21,295 nt of DNA from PWPS01 sp964573145 (lineage in GTDB: Bacteria; Patescibacteriota; Minisyncoccia; Minisyncoccales; PWPS01): NCBI GenBank assembly GCA_964573145.1, contig CAZNIM010000011.1, positions 1 to 21,295 of the forward strand, in the 5' to 3' direction. How positions within the stretch are numbered: position 1 is the stretch's first letter; each line of letters starts with the position of its first letter. The notes under the pieces were generated by a model. The model had not been told where the DNA came from. It ran no database searches and saw only the letters and a list, made by a program, of their open reading frames with translations. Position numbers and translations under genes: made by a program. This document shows positions 14,375-21,295 of the stretch, in pieces.

Positions 14375-14403
14375 ATAGTATCAAATACTATTATTTTTGT
14401 CAA
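14375..14403 (-). promoter_or_regulatory. Promoter P1 of the infA/ribosomal operon, with overlapping dyad
   Basis: Minus-strand TTGACA (14403..14398), 17-nt spacer, TACTAT (14380..14375). The -35 is perfect; the -10 matches four of six. The -10 is one arm of a perfect inverted repeat ATAGTA-TTTGA-TACTAT (14375-14391), a possible operator. Predicted start is near 14368, about 5 nt before the infA ATG. Confidence 0.75.
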
Positions 14404-14417
14404 CCGATTCAGTGGTT

Positions 14418-14445
14418 ATTATAAACCAAATCCAGATTTAATCAA
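14418..14445 (-). promoter_or_regulatory. Second promoter candidate P2 of the infA operon
   Basis: Minus-strand TTGATT (14445..14440), 16-nt spacer, TATAAT (14423..14418). The perfect -10 and reasonable -35 would start transcription near 14411, giving a leader of about 48 nt and passing through P1. Confidence 0.5.
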
Positions 14446-14449
14446 CCCT

Positions 14450-15682
14450 TTAAAAATTAAGGTTGATTCTGACTCTGTCTCTGTCTTCCGGAATGTTTCC
14501 GATTCCGAAAGGTCTAAAGCGAACATTCGCCTCTCTGATGAAGTCTTGATTATTCAAAAGCTCTTCCGCATCCCTTCTGCTGATTCCGGAAACGGCCTCC
14601 AGAAGTCGCAAACTGCTCACATCGGAATAAACCTCTCCCGCAAATTCAAGCTCCAAAGTCGCTTCCCCCGCGCTCCAATTTATGTCGGAAAATGAATAGT
14701 TAAAGCTGATACTGTCCATATAAACACTTTCATCTCCCACTAAGTCGCTCTCCCAATTGAAATCGGCCAAATCGAGAATTGAATCGGTTAAAAATTCTTC
14801 CAAATCTTCCTCTCTAACCGTAATTACCTCTATATGTGCTCTGATTTCAACCGTAAATTCTTCCAAAGCTTCCCCGGCTCTTCCACCGACATTTTCTTCT
14901 TCTATTCTGTAAGCGTACTGACTGTCTCTCCCCAATAAAAACCCTTCTTCTATCCTCGAATCGAGAATCGATCTTCCTTCGGTAAAAAGAGCTTCCACTA
15001 TTTCGTTGCGAGCTCTCTCCAAATCTTCTTCGGTAACCACCGTCCTTTCACCTATCGCTCCACCGAACATCGATTCTTCGGAATAGGCGGTTACTCCGTC
15101 ATAAGAAGGAGCTCCTTGGAGTCCCGGTAGGTTAAATTCGGTCGGCTCTATGTTGTACTCTTCTCCGGGTTGATCGGCAACTACTTCCACCTCAATCGTT
15201 CCCGGAACCACCTCTCCTCCTCTTGAGCTTCTTCCCGGAACTATTATTCCGTCAGTTGATCTGAAGATCACTCCGTCAGTTGATCTGAACCTCGTTCCCT
15301 CAACCAGAGGTTGATTTTGATCCCAGTGTCTATTTTCTATAATCACCGTCCCTCTTGCTCTCGTTTCCGAATCTTCGGTTCCGGTCGCTTGAAACGTCCT
15401 CCTCTCTTCCAAAAAGTCGGTTTCGAAAATCGCCGCTTCCAAAACGTCGACATCTTCAAAATCACTGATACTTACCGAAAGAGAGCTTTCGCCTTCGACT
15501 CCCTCGGTTTGTGGCCACAACTCAATCTCAACACGATAAGAAAAGAAATAATAAACTCCGAAAACGACAAGTAAAGACAATAAAAGACCGATGAAAAAGC
15601 GAGGGTTGCGCTTCTTCTTTTCCGCTATCTCGATCTCTTTTTTCTTTTCCGGTGGTTTAATGTCGTAGATTTGTTGTGGCAT
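14450..15682 (-). CDS. Membrane-anchored baseplate-J-like protein
   Basis: The 410-aa product has a Lys-rich cytoplasmic N-terminus, one membrane segment at about residues 29-48 (FFIGLLLSLLVVFGVYYFFS), then a large, strongly acidic external part. The segment TRARGTVIIENRH...GTRFRSTDGVIF...VPGTIEVEVVADQPGEEYNIEPTEFNLPG resembles baseplate J/gp47 folds, and membrane-anchored proteins of this pattern are, from memory, common in CPR genomes. Role is unknown: possibly part of the envelope or a secretion or contractile structure. A 24-nt tandem duplication gives FRSTDGVI-FRSTDGII. It is the last gene of the galT operon, 6 nt past alaS. Confidence 0.6.
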   Translation of the reverse strand: MPQQIYDIKPPEKKKEIEIAEKKKRNPRFFIGLLLSLLVVFGVYYFFSYRVEIELWPQTEGVEGESSLSVSISDFEDVDVLEAAIFETDFLEERRTFQATGTEDSETRARGTVIIENRHWDQNQPLVEGTRFRSTDGVIFRSTDGIIVPGRSSRGGEVVPGTIEVEVVADQPGEEYNIEPTEFNLPGLQGAPSYDGVTAYSEESMFGGAIGERTVVTEEDLERARNEIVEALFTEGRSILDSRIEEGFLLGRDSQYAYRIEEENVGGRAGEALEEFTVEIRAHIEVITVREEDLEEFLTDSILDLADFNWESDLVGDESVYMDSISFNYSFSDINWSAGEATLELEFAGEVYSDVSSLRLLEAVSGISRRDAEELLNNQDFIREANVRFRPFGIGNIPEDRDRVRINLNF

Positions 15683-15688
15683 GATTTT

Positions 15689-17431
15689 TTAAATTAATAT
15701 CGCCTTAATTCTTCTTACCCCCTTGCTTGATGATTTCTCTTTTTTAATCTTAAACTTTCCCATTTGTCCGGTGCTTTCGACATGAGGACCTCCACAAAGT
15801 TCTTTGGTGAAAGCTTTTCCGTCTCCGTCAACAAAACTGTAAACTTTCACTTTCTCAGGATACTTTTCTTTTTCAAAAAAAGAAAGAGCTCCTTTTTCAA
15901 TCGCCTCATCGTAGCTCATCTCTTCTATCTCTCTCTTTAAATCTTTCTCTATCATTTGATTGACCATCTCTTCCACTTTTTCTATCTCCTTGTCGGTCAT
16001 CGATTCCGGATGTGAAAAATCGAATCTGAGCCTCTTGGAGGTTATGTGAGAACCCATCTGCTTTACATGCTCTCCCAAAACTCTCCTCAAACTCTCGTGA
16101 AGCAGGTGAGTTGCGGTATGAAGCTTAACCTCCTCCTTTTCCGGATTCTTGCTTAATCCACCGAATTTTTCATCGGCTCCTTTTCTTGAAATTTCTTGAT
16201 GCTTTTCTTTTTCTTTTTCAAATCCCTTTTTGGTAAACTCAATCTCTTCTTCTTCACAAAGCTCTTCAATGAGCTCGAGAGGAAATCCGTAAGTGCTGTA
16301 AAGATGAAAAGCCTCTTTACCCGAAAGCTCGCCGTTTTGAGCCGCTTTTTCAAATTCTTTCAAACCGACATCGAGTGCTTTTTCGAACTTTTCTCTTTCT
16401 TCTTTTATTACTTTGAGAACATCTTCTTTTTTACCTAAAAATTCTCCGTAAATATCAAAGACCGTATCGGTAACTTCCTCCAATGAATTTTCCGGAAGCT
16501 CTACCAATTTAGCGTGCCGCATCGATCGTCTCAGCAGTCTTCTAAGTATATATCCTCTGTCCGTATTGGAGGGGGTTATCTTTTCCGAGATTAGAAAGGA
16601 GGCCGCTTTGATATGATCGGCTATTATCCTTTTGCTTTTCGGGTCGACCTCTTTTTTTAAAAAGTCGATCTTTTCGATCAGGGGAGTAAATAAATCGGTT
16701 TCGAAGACGTGACTCTTTCCTTGAACGACCATCGCCAACCTCTCCAGCCCCATTCCGGTATCGACCCCCTTCTTTTTAAGTGGGCTCAACTCTCCGTTTT
16801 CATCTTGATAAAATTCATTGAAAACGAGATTCCAAATCTCAACGTATCTGCCACACTCACACTCCAGTCCGCAATCTTCGCTGCAAGGAGAACCGGTTAG
16901 GTCGTAATGAATCTCGGTAGTCGGTCCACAAGGTCCGGAGTTTCCGGTCGGTCCCCAAAAATTATCCTCCATCCCCAACTTCACCAACTGCTTATCTTCG
17001 GCACCGAGACTCTTCCAGATCTCTTTTGAGTCTTCATCTATCGGAACCCCTTTTTCACCCTTGAAATAAGTGAATATCAGTCGCTCTTTTTCTATTCCGC
17101 ATCTTTCGGTTAAAAACTCGAGCGCCCACTTTATCGTCTCTTCTTTAAAATAGTCTCCGAAACTGAAATTGCCGAGCATTTCCAAAAAGGTCAAATGATC
17201 CTTGTCTCCGACCTCTTCAATGTCCGAAGTTCGAAAGCATCTCTGTGAGCTGGTGGTTCGAGTTCCGTAAGGCGACTCTTTATCGACATAATAATCTTTA
17301 AATTGCTGCATCCCGGCGGTGGTAAAAAGAACCGATCCGTCATCGGGAATAAGCGAGCTGGAATCAACTCTCGTATGTCCTTTACTTTCAAAAAACGACA
17401 AAAATTCTTCTCTTAACTTTTTTGATTTCAT
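15689..17431 (-). CDS. alaS: Alanyl-tRNA synthetase lacking the C-Ala domain
   Basis: A class II synthetase charging tRNA-Ala. The catalytic domain (LREEFLSFFESKGH, motif 2 near RCFRTSDIEEVG, motif 3 DTGMGLERLAMV), the tRNA-recognition helices, and the editing domain with HTATH and CGGPH zinc ligands are all present. The 580-aa protein ends shortly after the editing domain, whereas standard enzymes continue to about 870 aa with the DHHA1/C-Ala domain. I chose the ATG at 17431 (MKSKKLREEF); a longer frame adds 18 residues that do not look family-like. It lies 19 nt past the YkuK-like gene. Confidence 0.95.
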   Translation of the reverse strand: MKSKKLREEFLSFFESKGHTRVDSSSLIPDDGSVLFTTAGMQQFKDYYVDKESPYGTRTTSSQRCFRTSDIEEVGDKDHLTFLEMLGNFSFGDYFKEETIKWALEFLTERCGIEKERLIFTYFKGEKGVPIDEDSKEIWKSLGAEDKQLVKLGMEDNFWGPTGNSGPCGPTTEIHYDLTGSPCSEDCGLECECGRYVEIWNLVFNEFYQDENGELSPLKKKGVDTGMGLERLAMVVQGKSHVFETDLFTPLIEKIDFLKKEVDPKSKRIIADHIKAASFLISEKITPSNTDRGYILRRLLRRSMRHAKLVELPENSLEEVTDTVFDIYGEFLGKKEDVLKVIKEEREKFEKALDVGLKEFEKAAQNGELSGKEAFHLYSTYGFPLELIEELCEEEEIEFTKKGFEKEKEKHQEISRKGADEKFGGLSKNPEKEEVKLHTATHLLHESLRRVLGEHVKQMGSHITSKRLRFDFSHPESMTDKEIEKVEEMVNQMIEKDLKREIEEMSYDEAIEKGALSFFEKEKYPEKVKVYSFVDGDGKAFTKELCGGPHVESTGQMGKFKIKKEKSSSKGVRRIKAILI

Positions 17432-17450
17432 AGTTTTAAATTTTATCCTT

Positions 17451-17969
17451 TTAGGTAAATCTGTCCGCAATGACCGTCGCCGCATAAGCTTGAGGTTTTA
17501 TCTTCGCCTTGAAACCGTTTCCTCTGATTAGGGCGGTAACCTCTTTGATCATATCCTTGGTAATCCCGTTTTTGCTTATATCGGCGTGTATGTATTGAAA
17601 TTGATAATCGGGATCGAAAGCGGTCTTTTCGACCGCCGCTTCCAACTCTTCTTTCATCATTACCGCCAACTGGCACGAAAGGAAAACTTCCTCCAGTATT
17701 CTCTCTTTCCAGCTCCCGAATTTTTTTCTGGAAAGCATCGAATAGTCGGTCTTTTTTAAGAAAAATCTTCCACCTCTCCCTTTCCGTAAAATAACTATTG
17801 CAATCGGAAAATGCGGCTTCTCTTTGGAAGACGAATCACAGCCGACTACGATATCGTATTCTTCATTCGGCGCCTCTTTCATGTAGCTTATCATTTCGGA
17901 TAAAACGGTGTCGAAGTCTATCTTTCCGACTGTCGGATTATAAAATTCTCCTTGTTTTATGATTTTCAT
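17451..17969 (-). CDS. YkuK-like RNase H-fold protein (DUF458)
   Basis: The 172-aa product resembles the Bacillus YkuK family, predicted to have an RNase H-like fold. Visible features are the opening GEFYNPTVGKIDFDTVLSEMISYM, the motif DIVVGCDSSS at residues 39-48 with a candidate metal-binding Asp45, and a late block IHADISKNGITKDMIKEVTALIRGNGFKAKIKPQAYAATVIADRFT with further acidic residues. Biochemical function is not established for the family as far as I know. The ATG overlaps the tpiA stop by 4 nt, so the two are probably translationally coupled. Confidence 0.7.
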   Translation of the reverse strand: MKIIKQGEFYNPTVGKIDFDTVLSEMISYMKEAPNEEYDIVVGCDSSSKEKPHFPIAIVILRKGRGGRFFLKKTDYSMLSRKKFGSWKERILEEVFLSCQLAVMMKEELEAAVEKTAFDPDYQFQYIHADISKNGITKDMIKEVTALIRGNGFKAKIKPQAYAATVIADRFT

Positions 17970-18697
17970 GATATTTCTATCGCCATTCTTGAAAACTCCT
18001 TGGCTCTCAAAGAAGCTCCACCGACCAAAAGTCCGTTAAATTTGGCCTCGTTGACGTATCGCTTACAATTTCCCAAATTAACACTTCCTCCGTAAACTAT
18101 CGGTATCTCTTCGGCCGTTTGCCGATCGGTGAGTTGAGTTAATGTTTTTTTGATTAAAAGACGCATCTTGAAGGCGGTTTCCGGATTACAAGCCTCTCCA
18201 CTGCCTATCGCCCAAACCGGTTCGTATCCGACGACCAGTCGGTCGAAATCAATCCCGGTCAGCGCTTCTTCAAGCTGCCCTTTGATTACTTTGCTGGTCA
18301 ATCTTTTATTCTTCTCCACTTTTGTTTCTCCAACACACAAAATCGGAATAAGATCATTTTCCAAAGCGACAATAATCTTCTTTTTTACCTCCTCGTCTTT
18401 TTCATTAAAAAGCCTTCTCCGTTCCGAATGCCCGACCAAAACATACTTACAGCCCGAATTTTTAACCATCTTGGCGGAAGTTTCTCCGGTAAAAGCTCCC
18501 TCTTCTTCATAATGAATATTTTGAGATCCTAAAGATATGCCTCTGTTTTTAAAAAGAGGAATATATATGTCGGGAGCTATTATAACCACCTCGACATCGG
18601 TTGATCCGGGCGATTTTTTTACGGCCGAAAATATCTCTTCGGCTCTATCCGGAGAATCCGGATTCATTTTCCAATTTCCGATTAAAAGTTTTTTCAT
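17966..18697 (-). CDS. tpiA: Triosephosphate isomerase
   Basis: Interconverts dihydroxyacetone phosphate and glyceraldehyde 3-phosphate in glycolysis. The 243-aa product has catalytic Lys10 (GNWKMNP), His90 (VGHSERR), Glu159 (GYEPVWAIGSG), and the phosphate-binding GGSV at about 203-206. It overlaps galT upstream and the YkuK-like gene downstream, by 4 nt each. Pairing with galT rather than with gap and pgk suggests a rearranged glycolysis locus. Confidence 0.96.
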   Translation of the reverse strand: MKKLLIGNWKMNPDSPDRAEEIFSAVKKSPGSTDVEVVIIAPDIYIPLFKNRGISLGSQNIHYEEEGAFTGETSAKMVKNSGCKYVLVGHSERRRLFNEKDEEVKKKIIVALENDLIPILCVGETKVEKNKRLTSKVIKGQLEEALTGIDFDRLVVGYEPVWAIGSGEACNPETAFKMRLLIKKTLTQLTDRQTAEEIPIVYGGSVNLGNCKRYVNEAKFNGLLVGGASLRAKEFSRMAIEIS

Positions 18698-19740
18698 AGA
18701 CTTTTTAAGTGTTGAGCTGCCGTCTCCGGCTTAATTGTTGAAATTTCCATCCTCGCTCCGAACTCGAAACCGGCAAAGACGGCTGTTCTCGGCAAGATCG
18801 TCCAGTGCCAATGATAATGATCGTAGTCCTTTCCGTCACAAGGAGCGGTCTGCAAGTAAAAATTGTAAGGAGGATCACCGAGGCCTTTATTTAACATATT
18901 CATCGCTCGTAAAAAAGCATCGGTTAACGAATCCAAAAGATCTTCGTTTATTTCTTCAAAATTCGATAAATGTTTTTTCGGTGTGACCACCAGTTGAAAA
19001 GCTACTTTGGAAGCGAAGGGACATAAAACCAGAAATTCTTCATTTTCATACACTATTCTTTCCCCTTCTTCTTTTTCCCATCTTTGCATATCGCAGTGAA
19101 GGCATGAGTCTTCTTCTTTTCGATACTCGTAACTGATCTTCAGGGCGGACTTCAAATCAACGTCGATAAGCGGAGTCGTCGCCAGCTGTGAATGAGGATG
19201 CGCTATCGAAGCTCCGGCTTCCGAACCGTGATTGTGAAATATCGAAATATAATTTACATGCTCCTTGTCCTTAAGATCCCGGTACCTGTTTCTGTAAGTT
19301 AAAAAGAGATCGCGAGCTTCTTTGAAGCTCATCTCTCCCAAAGCTCTTTGATGATCCTCGGTTATTATTACTTCGTGATAACCGATTGCATTCATTCTTT
19401 TGTAAAGACCTCCCTTAATTTTTTCCTTCAACTCTTTTCCGGGGAAAAAAGCGGGGAACTTATTCGGGATGACGGCTACCGACCAATCTTCGGGAAGTAT
19501 TCCTTTTTTAGTCGTTTCTCCGTCAGTAGTCGCTTCTATGAAGTGTTCATAAGCTTCCTCGTTACAAAAAGGGCAGTTATCCGAATCGGATCTTTTTTTA
19601 CTTTCAGTTTTAAAGGTTTCCGGCCGTTTCGATCTTCCCGCGGCGACCACCACCCAGTTGCCCGAAGCCAAATCATAACGCAATTCGGTCGGAAACTCTC
19701 CGCCGATATCATAATCGGATCCGTCTAAATGTTTTCCCAT
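18694..19740 (-). CDS. galT: Galactose-1-phosphate uridylyltransferase family protein
   Basis: A HIT-superfamily nucleotidyltransferase that swaps UMP between UDP-glucose and a hexose 1-phosphate. The 348-aa product has the first zinc pair CPFC (C56, C59), the active-site segment SIAHPHSQL with His181-Pro-His183 where the second His is the nucleophile, a CLHC pair at 213-216, and the C-terminal HYHWHW metal and substrate block. Some relatives act on other sugar phosphates, such as ADP-glucose phosphorylases, so the substrate is not certain. It is the first gene of the operon, with a promoter at 19774-19802. Confidence 0.88.
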   Translation of the reverse strand: MGKHLDGSDYDIGGEFPTELRYDLASGNWVVVAAGRSKRPETFKTESKKRSDSDNCPFCNEEAYEHFIEATTDGETTKKGILPEDWSVAVIPNKFPAFFPGKELKEKIKGGLYKRMNAIGYHEVIITEDHQRALGEMSFKEARDLFLTYRNRYRDLKDKEHVNYISIFHNHGSEAGASIAHPHSQLATTPLIDVDLKSALKISYEYRKEEDSCLHCDMQRWEKEEGERIVYENEEFLVLCPFASKVAFQLVVTPKKHLSNFEEINEDLLDSLTDAFLRAMNMLNKGLGDPPYNFYLQTAPCDGKDYDHYHWHWTILPRTAVFAGFEFGARMEISTIKPETAAQHLKSL

Positions 19741-19773
19741 TCCGAAGTAATTTACTTTGCTTTTTCAGTATTG

Positions 19774-19802
19774 ATTATAAGAAAAAAGCCCTTTAAAAAC
19801 AA
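19774..19802 (-). promoter_or_regulatory. Promoter of the galT operon
   Basis: Minus-strand TTGTTT (19802..19797), 17-nt spacer, TATAAT (19779..19774). The -35 lies in the loop of the terminator hairpin at 19782-19805 and the spacer includes its U-tract, so the two signals are physically fused. Predicted start near 19767. Confidence 0.65.
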
Positions 19803-19805
19803 GGG
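19782..19805 (-). terminator. Probable intrinsic terminator downstream of the pilin gene
   Basis: Minus-strand CCCTT-GTTTTTA-AAGGG-C-TTTTTT: a 5-bp stem with a 7-nt loop and a six-T tract. The stem is short, so efficiency is uncertain. It lies after structured repeat unit 3. Confidence 0.5.
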
Positions 19806-19841
19806 TCTCAAATCCGCTGATGCGATTTAATCAGTCTTTAA

Positions 19842-19989
19842 TCGTAAGCGAAGATATCCTCTTTGAGAGGACTCTCGGAGGCGTTTCAGCAGGGTTTTCC
19901 GACCTTGTCGGAAATGAAACGCCGAGAGCGTAAGGCCCGAATCGTCGCCGGACGATTCGAGGTGTGGTCTCTCAAAAGAGGGTATCGAA
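19842..19989 (-). repeat. Structured three-helix repeat, full unit 3 (after the pilin gene)
   Basis: P1 pairs 19853-19870 (GATATCCTCTTTGAGAGG) with 19968-19986. P3 pairs CTCTCGG-A-GGCGTTTCA (19872-19888) with TGAAACGCCGAGAG (19915-19928) and ends in TTTCCGAC-CTT-GTCGGAAA (19896-19914). P2 is a perfect 9-bp hairpin CGAATCGTC-GCCG-GACGATTCG (19938-19959), extended by GCC/GGT across a bulged A. The bulge GCAGGG and joints AGCGTA and GTGGT match the other units. On the transcribed strand it begins 5 nt after the pilin stop codon (GTGTTCGATACCC) and ends TCTTCGCTTACGA. Confidence 0.85.
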
Positions 19990-19994
19990 CACAA

Positions 19995-21089
19995 TTAGTC
20001 CCTGAGGCAACGGACGGAGTAGCCGCCATCCTTATAGCCGGAGTAGCGGTAGAAATCACTGCTCGAACTTCTCAGGACCCGTCTCCAAGCAAGAGTACCA
20101 TCATCTTCAGTGGACGACCACCAGTCCCCGCGGGAGCCGACATAGTACAGACTACCGGACGTACTGCGGCTGCCGCCGGGGAGAGCTAAAAATCCTGTTC
20201 CACCACAAGTGCCGCTATCACACCAACCTTCAGCGGGATCTTTTAAAGCGTCTCCTTCTACACCGCTGTATCCATTATTAGAAAGATATGTTTCTAAGTC
20301 AGTCCACTCCCCATCAGTCGGTACATACCATCCATCGGGACACAAACCTTGAGCGCCCTCAGTTGTGGATCCGTCCATTGCTACGTCCCATTGATAATGA
20401 ATATTGTCATAATCGGGTACTTCACCACAATTACCGCTATCGGACCAACTTTCACCTTCTCCGATGTTATTATAGCCCGCTTGGGAGCAATCATACCTTA
20501 AATCTTCCGCCATCCAGCACTGATCACCTATTTGGACGGTTTTGTAGGTTTGTCCGTCTCTGGAGTCGGTGAACGTGTCTCCGCAAGTGAATTCCTCGCC
20601 GTTTCCGTCTTCTTCACCATTTCCGCTTTCCGTAAATTCACCTTCGGTTATTCCAACTCCAATGAATCTTGTTTCTGCGTTTTCAGCTACTAGCATTACA
20701 CTCCCTTCGGCTATAAAATAGCCGGTGCCATCAGCTGTTTCCGAAACGCTTCCTTGGGGGTCGACGGGGATTTGGTTTATGTGGTCGGGTGTAATTGCGG
20801 ACAAGTCAGCCAAACCATTACAATCCGGGTTATCTAGATTGGTGTTACATATTTCCGTAAACTCCGTTGTTATTTCAGTGGATAACTCTCCCCAGCCATG
20901 ATTTGAGACTTGGTATGAGATTAATGAGTTATAGAGTGAGTTTAGGTGTTGATGTCTGGTCGCGTCTCTGGCGGCGGCAAATTGCTGACCGGGATTTATG
21001 GCTACAATTACGGCCTAGGCGAGGATGGCTATGATTCCGATTACGATAAGGAGTTCTATTAGGGTGAAACCTTTTTTATTTGTATTCAT
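19995..21089 (-). pseudogene. Type IV pilin/FISUMP surface protein gene, interrupted by an in-frame TAG
   Basis: From the ATG at 21089 the frame reads MNTNKKGFTLIELLIVIGIIAILA, a class III prepilin signal with cleavage after Gly7 and Glu5 of the mature protein. Codon 25 is then TAG (21017..21015). The same frame continues AVIVAINPGQQFAAARDATR, the rest of a normal pilin helix, and stays open to the TAA at 19995. After an acidic Gly/Glu linker, residues about 169-364 form a FISUMP (Fibrobacter succinogenes major paralogous) domain: DGQTYKTVQIGDQCWMAEDL, CPDGWYVPTDGEW, LPGGSR, DWWSSTEDDG, GGYSVRCLRD. Such fusions are probably pilus-displayed adhesins. No ATG follows the stop until a TTG at 20813. 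The break could be a recent mutation, a sequencing error, or readthrough. Confidence 0.8.
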
Positions 21090-21225
21090 AAATTTTAAGT
21101 AATATATAAAAAAATCCGCCATTCAGCGAATTAACTCAAAACCAACACAAGTGAAATCTTCACCCAATAAAAAATAATATGTCCGTCTACTTTTCATTTT
21201 TTAGGTTTAAAGTGATGATTAAAGG

Positions 21226-21253
21226 ACTATATCATAAATCCCCCCCCTGTAAA
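21226..21253 (-). promoter_or_regulatory. Promoter with an 8-G homopolymer in its spacer, upstream of the pilin gene
   Basis: Minus-strand TTTACA (21253..21248), 16-nt spacer, TATAGT (21231..21226), each hexamer five of six. The first half of the spacer is G8 (21247..21240). Predicted start is near 21219, about 130 nt before the pilin ATG. The leader (21090-21219) shows no gene or other clear signal. Confidence 0.5.
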
Positions 21254-21287
21254 AACCGGTAAATCCGATTACTCGGATTTTACTGGC
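21250..21287 (-). terminator. Intrinsic terminator of a gene beyond the right edge
   Basis: Minus-strand CCAGTAAAATCCGA-GTAA-TCGGATTTACCGG followed by TTTTT. The 13-bp stem has one bulge and one wobble pair (21273-21286 with 21256-21268). Its U-tract runs into the -35 box of the pilin promoter. Confidence 0.65.
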
Positions 21288-21295
21288 AGCTTTTA

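Noticed and set aside
17432..17450. T-box or other leader before alaS (and likewise before proS at 5191-5196)
   Set aside because: The gaps are 19 and 6 nt, too short for a T-box; both genes lie inside operons.
19995..20160. Variable region of a diversity-generating retroelement in the FISUMP C-terminus
   Set aside because: The Ser/Tyr/Arg-rich end is usual for FISUMP domains. No template repeat or reverse transcriptase is in the window. A genome search for both would be needed to reopen it.
439..20572. Numerous plus-strand open frames
   Set aside because: Each is antisense to a confidently identified minus-strand gene and has low-complexity, Ser/Phe-rich translations typical of shadow frames.
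21015..21017. Alternative genetic code reading TAG or TGA as sense
   Set aside because: TAG ends gatC and TGA ends proS, mreB2, galT and tpiA at overlaps with the next start, so code 11 fits.

Overview
The window looks like a chromosomal segment of a reduced-genome bacterium of the Candidate Phyla Radiation (Patescibacteria), most likely Parcubacteria-like. The evidence is mixed. Several housekeeping proteins are shortened: AlaRS lacks its C-terminal domain, ProRS lacks the INS editing domain, and uL13 and the RNA polymerase alpha C-terminal domain are short. There is a membrane-anchored baseplate-J-like protein of a kind I associate with this group. Type IV pilin genes sit at both edges. A 20-bp palindrome, CCTGCCTGCC/GGCAGGCAGG, is one I recall as common in such genomes. 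All genes are on the minus strand and are tightly packed, often with 4-nt ATGA overlaps. Standard code 11 fits, since TAA, TGA and TAG all end genes here.

Layout in transcription order, from right to left. (1) 21295-19995: a terminator, a promoter with a G8 tract in its spacer, and a type IV pilin/FISUMP adhesin gene with an in-frame TAG in its N-terminal helix. (2) 19989-14450: structured repeat copy 3, a fused terminator/promoter, then galT-tpiA-ykuK-alaS and a baseplate-J-like membrane protein gene. (3) 14445-10350: two promoter candidates, then infA-rpmJ-rpsM-rpsK-rpsD-rpoA-rplQ-rplM-rpsI and a strong terminator. (4) 10346-416: structured repeat copy 2, a consensus promoter, then murA-mreB2-holB-frr-rseP-proS-mreB1-gatC, structured repeat copy 1, gatA and a small membrane protein gene. 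(5) 407-80: a promoter, three tRNA genes (initiator Met, CAU elongator, Asp) and a terminator. (6) 32-1: the first codons of another type IV pilin.

The genes are mostly a core set for translation (alpha operon, two tRNA synthetases, GatCA, RRF), cell wall and shape (MurA, two MreBs), replication (delta prime), membrane proteolysis (RseP) and sugar metabolism (GalT, TpiA). The frr-rseP-proS run looks like the widespread frr-uppS-cdsA-dxr-rseP-proS cluster with its three lipid and isoprenoid genes missing.

The strongest unexplained signal is a family of about 145-150-bp elements at 2477-2626, 10202-10346 and 19842-19989. Each folds into the same three-helix junction, with helix sequences that differ between copies but stay paired, and with shared unpaired bases. 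All lie in the same orientation, directly downstream of a stop codon or terminator. Partial copies that keep only the 3' part adjoin two of them. I cannot match this to a named RNA or repeat family from memory. Other points of interest are an initiator tRNA with C33, the poly-G promoter and the interrupted pilin gene.
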